From Actinomycetota bacterium (GTDB taxonomy: Bacteria; Actinomycetota; Acidimicrobiia; Acidimicrobiales; Ilumatobacteraceae): a DNA stretch of 64,000 bases. Shown piece after piece: positions 51,449 to 59,688 of this stretch. Under the pieces are notes generated by a model. It did no database searches. It was not told the origin of the DNA and saw only the letters and a program-made list of their open reading frames with translations. The stretch spans positions 28,357 through 92,356 of the forward strand of contig CAUJET010000029.1 in NCBI GenBank assembly GCA_963169665.1, read 5' to 3'. Position 1 is the first letter of the stretch, and every line of letters starts with the position of its first letter. The translations under genes were made by a program, and so were the position numbers.

Positions 51449-51619
51449 CCGGCCGAACCTACTCCTCCTCCCATGACGCCCTCCCGTGAGTTGCGCCCAC
51501 CGCCTGCGACCCGGGGTGACACTCGATCGTTGCGGTCGCATGGCGAGTGCGTCGAGATGATGTCGGCTTGGTGACGATGCGGCGACGTGCACACGAACAT
51601 GACCGGTCGCGTGACGAGA

Positions 51620-53212
51620 ATGCGCCCCGTGAAGCGGGCCCGCGGAACGACGATGGCGCTGGCGATGACGGCGGCGCTGCTCATGGCATGCGGGTCCGAC
51701 CCCGCCGACACGGCGCCGGCCGACACCACGCCGGCCGGCACCGCACCGGTCGTGGTCACGACCGACGTCGCGACCACCCTCGCGCCGACGCCCACCTCGA
51801 GCACGACCGCAGCACCGACGACCAGCGCCCCACCGCGCTCGACGACGACGACGTCCACCGCGCTCGGCCGGGTCGGCTTCGACCCGCCGTGTGTGGAACG
51901 CGATCCCGAGCGGCCGACCGCCGTCGTCGACGAGGCGACGCTCGATCGGCTCGGCCCGATCGGGGTGGTGCCCGCAATGCGCCTCGTCCTGCCGGACGGT
52001 TACTCGGCCTTCGACGGCTCGCAGCAGGACTCGACGTCGATGACGACCCGGATTCCTGGCGGGATGCTCGTCGTGATCGTGTCGTCGTACTTCCCCGAGT
52101 CGATGCTCATGGCCGTCGATCACGATGGTCACGTGCGCTGGCAGCGGTGCTTCGACGAGCGGGTGGTGACCGTCGCTGCGGCACCCGCGAGCGAACGTCC
52201 CGGCGAGGCGGTCGTGGTGACGTCGTCCTACGTCGACGACGAGTTCCGGACCTCGTGGTGGTCGATCTCGCTCGACGACGGGCTGCCGACGTCGACGCTG
52301 ACCGACCATCTCGACCGGCTCGGTTTGCCCGATCATGCCGTTCCGGCCGGCGGACTGCTGTTCGTCTCCGGCGATCCCCTCGTGCTCGGCCCCGACGGTG
52401 CACACGTGGTGGATGTCGACGTCGACCGGCTGGCGGTGGTCGACCTGGCCGACCTGGCGGTCTCGGCCGTCCCGTTGCCGCCCGAGTTCGAAGGACACCC
52501 GGCAGGAGAGCTCCAACTGGAGATCGGCGCCGGCGGCGAACTGTTGCGGATGGGACTCGCCCGCGATCTCGTCCACCGCGTACCGAACTCGATGTGGACC
52601 GGCGGTGAGTGGAGCACCGATCCGGCGCGGCTCCGTGCCGCGTGGCCGACCACCGCCGGGTACGGATACCAGCCGTCCGCTGACGGCGGGATGCCGATGC
52701 TCGAGTCGTACGACGCGCTCGGCGAGGTGCGGTGGCGACGTGACGACCTCCGGCTGATGCTGGGCGAGGGCTTTCACGCCGGCGTGTTCGGCGACCGGGT
52801 GGTCGCGATCTCGTGCCGCCCGATCACCGGCGACCAGATGTGCAGCGAGTTCCGAACGGGTGCGTACTCGCTCGCCACCGGAGCGACGTTGTGGGAGGTC
52901 GACGGCTTTCGCTCGGTCACCGCTGCGGGCGACGGCCTGGCGATGATGTCGACCCGCGCCGGCGACGAGTCGTCGAGCGGTTGGGCGCTCGTCGACCTCG
53001 CCACGGGTGACCCCGTGCGCGCGGATCAGGTGTGGCTCGAGCCGACCGCGTTCCTCACCGAGTGCTGCGGCGGCTACGAGTACCAGCGGGTCGACCAGCA
53101 CGACGGCGTGCTCGCCGTGCAGACCGGCGGCGCGCTGCTGGTGTACCTGCCCGAGCAGGCGTCGCACCCGACGATCGACATCGATCCGACCGGATCGGCA
53201 ACCGAGGAGTGA
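51620..53212 (+). CDS. Lipoprotein with quinoprotein-like beta-propeller (paralog A)
   Basis: A 530-residue secreted lipoprotein (lipobox LLMACG). A Thr/Pro-rich linker of about 60 residues precedes a propeller-like domain with WD/PQQ-like strands such as VDHDGHVRWQRCFDE, YSLATGATLWEVDGF and SGWALVDLATG. Near the C-terminus the motif LTECCGGYEYQR pairs two Cys with Gly. About 40% of positions appear shared with the next gene by eye. ATG 51620 is the start; GTG 51587 is possible. It may be an envelope sensor or binding protein. Confidence 0.8.
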   Translation: MRPVKRARGTTMALAMTAALLMACGSDPADTAPADTTPAGTAPVVVTTDVATTLAPTPTSSTTAAPTTSAPPRSTTTTSTALGRVGFDPPCVERDPERPTAVVDEATLDRLGPIGVVPAMRLVLPDGYSAFDGSQQDSTSMTTRIPGGMLVVIVSSYFPESMLMAVDHDGHVRWQRCFDERVVTVAAAPASERPGEAVVVTSSYVDDEFRTSWWSISLDDGLPTSTLTDHLDRLGLPDHAVPAGGLLFVSGDPLVLGPDGAHVVDVDVDRLAVVDLADLAVSAVPLPPEFEGHPAGELQLEIGAGGELLRMGLARDLVHRVPNSMWTGGEWSTDPARLRAAWPTTAGYGYQPSADGGMPMLESYDALGEVRWRRDDLRLMLGEGFHAGVFGDRVVAISCRPITGDQMCSEFRTGAYSLATGATLWEVDGFRSVTAAGDGLAMMSTRAGDESSSGWALVDLATGDPVRADQVWLEPTAFLTECCGGYEYQRVDQHDGVLAVQTGGALLVYLPEQASHPTIDIDPTGSATEE

Positions 53213-53217
53213 GTCCC

Positions 53218-54792
53218 GTGCATCGACGTGTCAGCGGCAGGTGGGCAGCGTCGGCGATCGTCGCCCTCGTGGCATTGCTCGTTGCCGGGTGCGGCTCGGA
53301 GGACGAGCGTTCGTCGCCCCCGACCACGGTGGCCGAGACGCTCGCACCCACCACGGCTGCGCCCACGACGACCAGCACCCCGCCCACCACCTCCACCACG
53401 CCGCCCACCACACCGGCCACCACGCCGCCGACCGCGACGCCGTCGTTCCCACCGTCGACCCTGCCGTTGACCGAGTTCGCCGAACCCTGCGTCGAGGTGC
53501 CGGCGACCCGCGACGCACCGATGTTCGACGAGGCCCGGCTCGACAGGTTCGGTCCGCTCGGCACGACTCCGGCGATCGAGTTCCCCATCCCCGACGGTCC
53601 GCCGCTGCCCGACGGGGTGATCCCCGGGACCGCCGTCAGCGCCACCAGGATTCCCGGCGGCATGCTCGTGCAGGTCTCGGCGAGCTACGGCAACGCCGAG
53701 CGGGTGCTGACCGCGATCGACCACGACGGCAGCGTCCGGTGGCAACGCTGCTTCGACGGCGGCAGCGGATGGGTGATCGCGGCCGCCGCCTCCGAGGGGC
53801 CGACCGAGGTGCTCCTCGCCGACGACCGGCGATTCGACCGGACCCAGATCAGCACGTTCTCGGTCATCTCGCTGGCCGACGGACGCGAGACCGGGACATT
53901 GGCGGAGATCATCGAGGCCGCCGACCTCGCCACGCCGTCCGGACCGCTCACCACCGTCGCAGCCGGCCCCGGCGGGATCGGGCGCCGATCGGTGCTGCTC
54001 TCCGGCGACAACGGGGCGACTGCCGACCGACCCGTGTACCTGCTCGACCTCGTGGACATGACCCTGTCGACCGTGCCTGCGCCGCCGACACCGACCTTCG
54101 CCGTCGAAGGCACCGGCGTCGTCGCGATCGGACCCGACGATCGTTTGATCCGCGCGGACACCCTGCCGGACTACCGCTCGCGCACCACCGCCGTGTTCCT
54201 CGACGGCGAGTGGGAGACCGACGACGACGTCCTCGCCGACGCGATCCCGATCACCGCGTCGCCGTACGTCCCGTTCGAGACGACCCTCGAGGGGTTCCAC
54301 TCGTTGAAGGCCACCGACCACACCGGCGCGCTCGTGTGGGAACGCGAGGACGTGATGCTCATCGACGCCGAAGGCTTCTGGTTCGGCACGGTCGACGACG
54401 TGGTGATCGCGATCTCGTGCATCGAGCCGATCTTCGACGGGTTCCCGTCGTGCGATGCCGGGTTCCGCACCGGGGGGTACGACCTCGCCACCGGCGCCAC
54501 GATCTGGGAGCGCGACGGCTTCCACGGCTCCGCGATCAGCGGCGACGGCCACGTGCTCGCCACGACGGAGAACGGCGGCTGGGAACTGCTCGACGCGACG
54601 ACCGGCCAGCGGGCACAGGCCGACCAGTCGTGGTCGGCGCCGTACCACTTCGGCACCGAGTGCTGCGGCGGCGACACCTGGCAGCGGGGCGAACGCCACG
54701 GTGGCCTCGTGCTCACCGTCAGCGACGGCATGGTGCGGATCTTCCTCCCGCAGTGGGCGACACACCCCACCACGACCCTCGAACTGCTCTGA
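53218..54792 (+). CDS. Lipoprotein with quinoprotein-like beta-propeller (paralog B)
   Basis: A 524-residue sister of the preceding protein with lipobox LLVAGCG, a longer Thr/Pro linker (about 35-80), AIDHDGSVRWQRCFDG, YDLATGATIWERDGF and the C-terminal GTECCGGDTWQR. It begins 5 bp after paralog A and ends with a short tail. The pair arose by tandem duplication. No transmembrane or catalytic motif is found. Function unknown; a two-component surface assembly is conceivable. Confidence 0.8.
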   Translation: MHRRVSGRWAASAIVALVALLVAGCGSEDERSSPPTTVAETLAPTTAAPTTTSTPPTTSTTPPTTPATTPPTATPSFPPSTLPLTEFAEPCVEVPATRDAPMFDEARLDRFGPLGTTPAIEFPIPDGPPLPDGVIPGTAVSATRIPGGMLVQVSASYGNAERVLTAIDHDGSVRWQRCFDGGSGWVIAAAASEGPTEVLLADDRRFDRTQISTFSVISLADGRETGTLAEIIEAADLATPSGPLTTVAAGPGGIGRRSVLLSGDNGATADRPVYLLDLVDMTLSTVPAPPTPTFAVEGTGVVAIGPDDRLIRADTLPDYRSRTTAVFLDGEWETDDDVLADAIPITASPYVPFETTLEGFHSLKATDHTGALVWEREDVMLIDAEGFWFGTVDDVVIAISCIEPIFDGFPSCDAGFRTGGYDLATGATIWERDGFHGSAISGDGHVLATTENGGWELLDATTGQRAQADQSWSAPYHFGTECCGGDTWQRGERHGGLVLTVSDGMVRIFLPQWATHPTTTLELL

Positions 54793-54807
54793 CCCGCCCG
54801 GAGCCGA

Positions 54808-55377
54808 TCAGTACGCGTGCCGGCGGCGGAGACGTTCGCGCGACGGGACATCGGGCGCGTTCGTCGGGTTCATGGCGGCGCCAGGGTCCTCCAGCAGTAC
54901 CTCGACGGGTTCCCATGGGCCGAAGCCCGTCGGCACGGCCAGGACGCGGTCGACCGGTACCGCCTCCGGTCGCACGACCTCGTTCGACGGCACCGACACG
55001 GTCCATCCGTCGCCGTTGGAGTCCCATCCGCAGAGTGCGTCGGGGACCTCGGGGTCGAGGGTGAGGGTGTACCCGGGGTGCGTCGGTGCAGGGGCCGACA
55101 CGGCGAACACTCGACCGTCGACGCCGGGGCAGTCGAGCAACCAGATCGCCAGGTTGTGGAGCTGCCACGGATGCACCGCATCAGGCAGGCGAACCGCAGT
55201 CCAACCACCGGACGTGGCGAGGTGCAGGGTGTGCGACGCCGCTCGCTTCGGTGGCCAGAGCGTGCCGTACTCGTCGAGCCGCAGACGCACGGCCGCGAGG
55301 TCAGCCGCTACATGGGCGATGCGTTCGACCGGTGGATGTGCCACGGGCTCGGGCGCCTTCTTCGAGAACAGACCCAT
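54808..55377 (-). CDS. Hypothetical soluble protein
   Basis: A 189-residue protein starting MGLFSKKAPEPVAHPP. It has Trp-rich segments (WTAVRLPDAVHPWQLHN, LAIWLLDCPG) and YTLTLDPEVPDALCGWD in the middle. No signal peptide or domain is recognised. The opening MGLFSKK could be a basic membrane-associated tag. It converges on paralog B. Codon bias is normal for the genome. Confidence 0.7.
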   Translation of the reverse strand: MGLFSKKAPEPVAHPPVERIAHVAADLAAVRLRLDEYGTLWPPKRAASHTLHLATSGGWTAVRLPDAVHPWQLHNLAIWLLDCPGVDGRVFAVSAPAPTHPGYTLTLDPEVPDALCGWDSNGDGWTVSVPSNEVVRPEAVPVDRVLAVPTGFGPWEPVEVLLEDPGAAMNPTNAPDVPSRERLRRRHAY

Positions 55378-55436
55378 CGAGGGCGAACGGTAGTTGCGGG
55401 CATCAGCGGTACACCCGTATCGGCGAGACTTCGTGC

Positions 55437-56003
55437 GTGCACGTCCACCTCACGACCGAACGGATGGTTCTGCGCCGATTCACCGTCGATGATCTCGACC
55501 TGCTGGTCGAGCTCGACGGCGACCCGGCGGTGAAGCGGTACATCGATGGTGGGCTCCCCGTGGATCGTGCGGAGACCGAGGAGATGCTCGACTGGTGGCT
55601 CGGCTACTACACGCGCGGCGATGCGTATGGGTTCTGGGCCGCGATCGACCGCTCGTCGGACGAGTTCCTCGGATGGTTCCATCTCAGGCCCGATGAGGGC
55701 GACGCTCCGGACGAGCCCGAGCTCGGGTACCGGTTGCGACGCTCGGCGTGGGGCCGGGGGCTCGCCACCGAGGGCTCGCGTGCGCTCATCGACACGGCGT
55801 TCGGCGAGCTCGGCGCCGTGCGCGTGCACGCCTCGACGATGACGGTCAACACCGGCTCCCGTCGTGTCATGGAGAAGGCAGGTCTGCGGTTCGTGCGCAG
55901 CTTCCACCTGGAGTGGCCGGTGCGGGTCCCTGGCGACGAGGAGGGCGACGTCGAGTACGCGCTGACGCGTGAGCAGTGGCTGTCCGACCGGGGCGAGCGG
56001 TGA
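55437..56003 (+). CDS. RimJ/RimL-type GNAT acetyltransferase
   Basis: A 188-residue protein beginning VHVHLTTERMVLRRFTVDD, the usual RimJ/RimL start. The CoA loop is LRRSAWGRGLATEGSRAL and the C-terminal VNTGSRRVMEKAGLRFV is canonical. It would acetylate an N-terminal amino group or a small amine. The GTG start at 55437 is preferred. It is divergent from the 54808-55377 gene. Confidence 0.88.
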   Translation: MHVHLTTERMVLRRFTVDDLDLLVELDGDPAVKRYIDGGLPVDRAETEEMLDWWLGYYTRGDAYGFWAAIDRSSDEFLGWFHLRPDEGDAPDEPELGYRLRRSAWGRGLATEGSRALIDTAFGELGAVRVHASTMTVNTGSRRVMEKAGLRFVRSFHLEWPVRVPGDEEGDVEYALTREQWLSDRGER

Positions 56004-56018
56004 TGACCCGTCGGCCCG

Positions 56019-57266
56019 TCACCCGCCGGAGCGGGCGGACTCGAGAACGCGCGCGATGGCGAGCACCTTCGGGTCCTCCCACGGCCGACCGATCAGCTGC
56101 ACCGACAGCGGGAGCCCGCCCCGGGCCTCCCCGAACGGCACCGCCACCGCGGGCGAACCGGTGAGGCTCGCCGCGACCGTGAAGGCGAAGTGATCCTCCT
56201 CGACCTCGCCCCGCACCGGCGCGACGGTCGCGGTGGTCGGAGTCAGCAACACGTCGACCCCGGCGGCGGCGCGGCGGTACCGGTAACGGAAGGTGTCCCA
56301 GTCCCACAGCTGACGATCGACCTCGGCGCCGGTGAGCGTCGATCGGCTCCAGTAGCGGCGGGTGATGTCGAGACCCTCGGCCGACCACGGCGCGGTCCAA
56401 CGGACGCGCCGGAGCCCGGCACCCTCGAGCAGCGACGCAGCCACCTCCACCGCGGCTGCGACGTCACCGTCGATCGCCGGCACGCCTTCCTCGCCGCCGA
56501 CCACGGCGAACGTGAGACCCTGCGCCGACAGCGGTTCGTACCAGGGCAGCTCGACCGGCGGCACCGCGTGGTCGAGCCCGTCGGCGCCGGCGATGACGGT
56601 GAGGATCAGGCCGGCGTCGACGAGCGACCTCGCGACCGGGCCGATCTGCGTGCGGCCGTCGTGCCGGTCGGACACCCGCGGGAAGTGACCCGTCGTCGGC
56701 ACCAGTCCGGTCGTCGGCTTGAAGCCCACCACACCGCACCACGACGCAGGGAGGCGCAGACTCCCGCCCGAGTCGCTACCGATGCCGACGATCGACGCGC
56801 CCGCCGCGACGGCGACCGCCTCGCCCGTGCTCGATCCGCCGGGCAGACGATCGGTGTGCGTCGGGTGCAGCACCGTTCGCTCGCCGCCGTCGGGCCCCCA
56901 GGCGACGGTCTTCGCGATGACCACGGCCCCCGCCTCCCGCAGCCGGCGCACCACGGTCGCATCGGCGCTCGGTCGGCGGTCGTGCAGTCCGGTGTCGCCC
57001 GCACAGGGGAAGCCCTCGACGTCGATCCAGTCCTTCACCGTGATCGGCAGACCGTGCAGCGGCCCGATCGACTGCCGGTCGCGGAAGAACGCCGTGTCGA
57101 GCCGCTCGGCCTCGCGCTCGGCGAGGTCGTCGTCGAACCACGCCACCGCGTGCGTGGTGCGGTCGCACTCGTGCAACCGTTCGAGCTGTGCCGTCACGGC
57201 CTCGCGTACGGAGATCTCCCCGGAGCGCAGTCGCGTCACGGCCCCCCAGGCCGAGTCGAACTCCAT
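56019..57266 (-). CDS. Amidase signature-family hydrolase
   Basis: A 415-residue amidase. The Ser-Ser-Lys triad is seen in LPITVKDWIDV (Lys about 78), GGSSTGEAVAVAAG (about 153) and the nucleophile loop GSDSGGSLRLPASWCG (about 178). It hydrolyses amides. GatA of the tRNA amidotransferase is longer and would lie with gatB/C, so a general amidase is more likely. Start ATG 57266. Confidence 0.9.
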   Translation of the reverse strand: MEFDSAWGAVTRLRSGEISVREAVTAQLERLHECDRTTHAVAWFDDDLAEREAERLDTAFFRDRQSIGPLHGLPITVKDWIDVEGFPCAGDTGLHDRRPSADATVVRRLREAGAVVIAKTVAWGPDGGERTVLHPTHTDRLPGGSSTGEAVAVAAGASIVGIGSDSGGSLRLPASWCGVVGFKPTTGLVPTTGHFPRVSDRHDGRTQIGPVARSLVDAGLILTVIAGADGLDHAVPPVELPWYEPLSAQGLTFAVVGGEEGVPAIDGDVAAAVEVAASLLEGAGLRRVRWTAPWSAEGLDITRRYWSRSTLTGAEVDRQLWDWDTFRYRYRRAAAGVDVLLTPTTATVAPVRGEVEEDHFAFTVAASLTGSPAVAVPFGEARGGLPLSVQLIGRPWEDPKVLAIARVLESARSGG

Positions 57267-57408
57267 CGCCGGACACTACCGATCGTCGGCGGGGTCGGAG
57301 ACCGATGGTGCCAGTGCGTCCCGATCCGTGTCGTGGACGACCTCGATCGGTCCGCCTTCCGGGGTCGTCGCCCGCCGTCGTTGCCGGGCGTCGATGCAGT
57401 CCGTCGGC

Positions 57409-57762
57409 TCAGCTCGCGTCGGTGAAGAAGCGGCTCCGCGCCGTGCCGTCGGCCGCGTAGACCGGCTCGTCCCGCTCGGTGAGATACATCCGGTTCCACG
57501 ACCCGGTTGGCCGGAGGCCGACGAGGAGATCGCGCATGGCCACATAGTTCGGGTGCACGAAGTGCGCAGCCAGGGATGCCTCGTCCTCCCACAGCTCGTA
57601 GACCTGGATCCGGGTGGGCACGCACGGGTCGGCGGCGAAGCAGTACGCATGGCACCCCGCCTCGTCGTCCCGAGTGGCCTGCTGGACGGGTGCTGACGTT
57701 GCGACGGCGGCGTCGCGGGTCGGCTGGTCGGCGAAGTCGAGCTGCGCGGCGATGATGATCAC
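57409..57762 (-). CDS. Antibiotic biosynthesis monooxygenase (ABM)-fold protein
   Basis: A 117-residue ferredoxin-like beta-barrel protein. It opens VIIIAAQLDFADQPTRDA. The family block RIQVYELWEDEASLAAHFVHPNY (about 52-74) is the ABM hallmark in which strand beta3 precedes the H-x-F region. Members are cofactor-free monooxygenases or quinol monooxygenases. The 30-residue C-terminal extension is unusual. GTG 57762 is the start. Confidence 0.82.
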   Translation of the reverse strand: MIIIAAQLDFADQPTRDAAVATSAPVQQATRDDEAGCHAYCFAADPCVPTRIQVYELWEDEASLAAHFVHPNYVAMRDLLVGLRPTGSWNRMYLTERDEPVYAADGTARSRFFTDAS

Positions 57763-57835
57763 GGCCGCGCACCGTACCGATCATCGCGGCGGAATTCGGC
57801 CTCGGCCGGGTGCCTGGTGGTGCACACTTGCGCCC

Positions 57836-58867
57836 GTGACCTACGAGATGGAGCCCATCGGCGTGGTGCGCAACGAACGCGCCGACGCCCTCGACGACGA
57901 CTGGGACCGGGTGAACAGCACCATCGAGCTCGACCTCGGTCTGCTCGGGGCGGACGCCACCGACGGCCTGCGCTCGTTCTCCCACGTGGAGGTCGTGTTC
58001 GTCTTCGATCGCGTCGACCCCGAGGGTGTGGTGCGTGGGAGCCGCCATCCGCGGGGCAACCCCGACTGGCCGTCGGTGGGCATCCTGGCGCAGCGAGCGA
58101 AGAACCGTCCGAACCGCATCGGGACCACGGTGTGCGAGCTGATGGCGGTGCGCCCCGGCGGGCTGGTGGAGGTGCGCGGGCTCGACGCGATCGACGGCAC
58201 ACCGGTGCTCGACATCAAGCCCTATCTCGCCGAGTTCGGCCCGCGCGGCGACGTGATCCAGCCTGCGTGGAGCAGTGAGCTGATGGCCGGGTACTGGACG
58301 CTCGGCCCCGATGAGCACCAGGAGGTCGACCCCGAGCGCTGGCTGGCCGAGGTGCTGCGGTCGCCGAGCGATCAGGGTCGGCTCGAGCTGATCGTGCGCC
58401 GGCCCGCCACGAACGAGCGCGAGGTGCTCACGACGGGCGAACTCGATCCGGCGGTCGGTCTGGTCGGCGACAACTGGCTGGCCCGCGGCAGCCGGTCGAG
58501 CGCCGACGGTTCGGCCGAGCCCGATGCCCAGCTGAACATCATGAACTCGCGCTGCGCCCGGCTGGTGGCCGGCGGCGACGAGCGGATGGCACTCGCGGGC
58601 GACCAGCTGTTCGTCGATCTCGACCTGTCGCCGGAGAACCTGCCGCCGGGCACCCGTCTGCAGATCGGCTCCGCTGTCATCGAGGTGACGGCGAAGCCGC
58701 ACACGGGATGTTCGAAGTTCACCCGACGCTTCGGGCTGGCCGCGCACCGCTGGATCAACGGCCGCATCGGCAAGCAGCACCGGCTGCGCGGCATCTGCGC
58801 CAAGGTCGTGGTGGCCGGCCCGATCACCACCGGTGACTCGATCGTGAAGCTGCCGACGGCCGGATGA
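57836..58867 (+). CDS. TrmO-MOSC fusion protein
   Basis: A 343-residue fusion. Residues about 1-130 match TrmO/YaeB, the SAM-dependent methyltransferase of the t6A37 tRNA base: EPIGVVRNE, AKNRPNRIGTTVCEL and LDAIDGTPVLDIKPY. Residues about 190-340 match a MOSC domain, which in other proteins handles sulfur carried on molybdenum cofactors, with LNIMNSRCARLVAGG, LAGDQLFVDLDL and KPHTGCSKFTRRFG (Cys). GTG 57836 is the start. A fusion of these two domains is not one I know as standard. Confidence 0.85.
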   Translation: MTYEMEPIGVVRNERADALDDDWDRVNSTIELDLGLLGADATDGLRSFSHVEVVFVFDRVDPEGVVRGSRHPRGNPDWPSVGILAQRAKNRPNRIGTTVCELMAVRPGGLVEVRGLDAIDGTPVLDIKPYLAEFGPRGDVIQPAWSSELMAGYWTLGPDEHQEVDPERWLAEVLRSPSDQGRLELIVRRPATNEREVLTTGELDPAVGLVGDNWLARGSRSSADGSAEPDAQLNIMNSRCARLVAGGDERMALAGDQLFVDLDLSPENLPPGTRLQIGSAVIEVTAKPHTGCSKFTRRFGLAAHRWINGRIGKQHRLRGICAKVVVAGPITTGDSIVKLPTAG

Positions 58868-58957
58868 CGGCTTCGAACGAGTCGGGAACTCGATCGGCCC
58901 GACCGGCGACCTGACCATCGTGCGTCGATCTGACAGGGTCGGCCCACAGGCACACAC

Positions 58958-59002
58958 GCCCTCGACACCGTCAGCGCTTCTCACGCCGTCGGTGTCGAGG
59001 GC
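58958..59002. terminator. Strong hairpin between convergent genes
   Basis: A perfect 13-bp stem, GCCCTCGACACCG (58958-58970) with CGGTGTCGAGGGC (58990-59002), around a 19-base loop. The right arm lies within the last codons of the YdeI-like gene. It probably ends transcripts of both convergent genes. Confidence 0.6.
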
Positions 59003-59658
59003 AGTGTTCCCGTCGTGACCCGACGGGTCGTTCTTCCGCCCGCGGTCAGCCCTGCGCGTTCGTTGCGTTCGGCCTTGGCGACGATCGTCGCGATGCGCGC
59101 CGCCCGGGTCTCCGGCTTCACGGCGCTGATGAGCCACCAGAGCATCGCCTTGCGCGGACTCGCGGGGAAGCCGTCCCACGCGCCCCTGGCGGCGGGATTG
59201 GCATCGAGTGCAGCGGCAAGGTCGTCGGGCTCGATCTGGTCCTCGACCGGATCGAGGATCGTCCACCACCCGTTCTCCTGGGCGATCCGCACACTCCGTC
59301 GGCCGGCCTCGGTCATCAGTCCGGCGGCCTCGAGCTCGTCGACCCGCCGCCGGTTCAGTCGCGTCCACGTGCTCTTGGCCTTGCGCGGCGTCATCAGCTG
59401 CAACCCGCGCTCGGTGTCCAGCGTGGTGGCGGTGGAGTCGATCCAGCCGAAGCACAGCGCCTCCAGCACGGCGTCGACGTAGGGCACCGCAGGTCGCCCG
59501 GTGGCCGGCTTCCACGAGCAGAGCCACATCCCCTTGGTGGTGGCGTGATGGTCCTCCAGCCACGAGCGCCACTGTTCACGGGTGAGCGGATGATGGATCG
59601 GGTAACCGAACTTCCAGGTGGCCGGGTGGTCCGAGGCGGTCGGATGTTCGTCGCTCAT
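58981..59658 (-). CDS. YdeI/OmpD-associated-like protein
   Basis: A 225-residue protein. Family blocks are WLEDHHATTKGMWLCSWKP, PYVDAVLEALCFGWIDS, TPRKAKSTWTRLNRRRVDEL and the C-terminal PSTPTA. The family (YdeI, DUF1905-like neighbours) is poorly understood and was linked to antimicrobial peptide tolerance. No membrane segment is seen. Start ATG 59658. The final codons overlap the terminator. Confidence 0.88.
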   Translation of the reverse strand: MSDEHPTASDHPATWKFGYPIHHPLTREQWRSWLEDHHATTKGMWLCSWKPATGRPAVPYVDAVLEALCFGWIDSTATTLDTERGLQLMTPRKAKSTWTRLNRRRVDELEAAGLMTEAGRRSVRIAQENGWWTILDPVEDQIEPDDLAAALDANPAARGAWDGFPASPRKAMLWWLISAVKPETRAARIATIVAKAERNERAGLTAGGRTTRRVTTGTLPSTPTA

Positions 59659-59688
59659 CGACCCCGAGGGTAGGTGGCCCCGGGCGAC

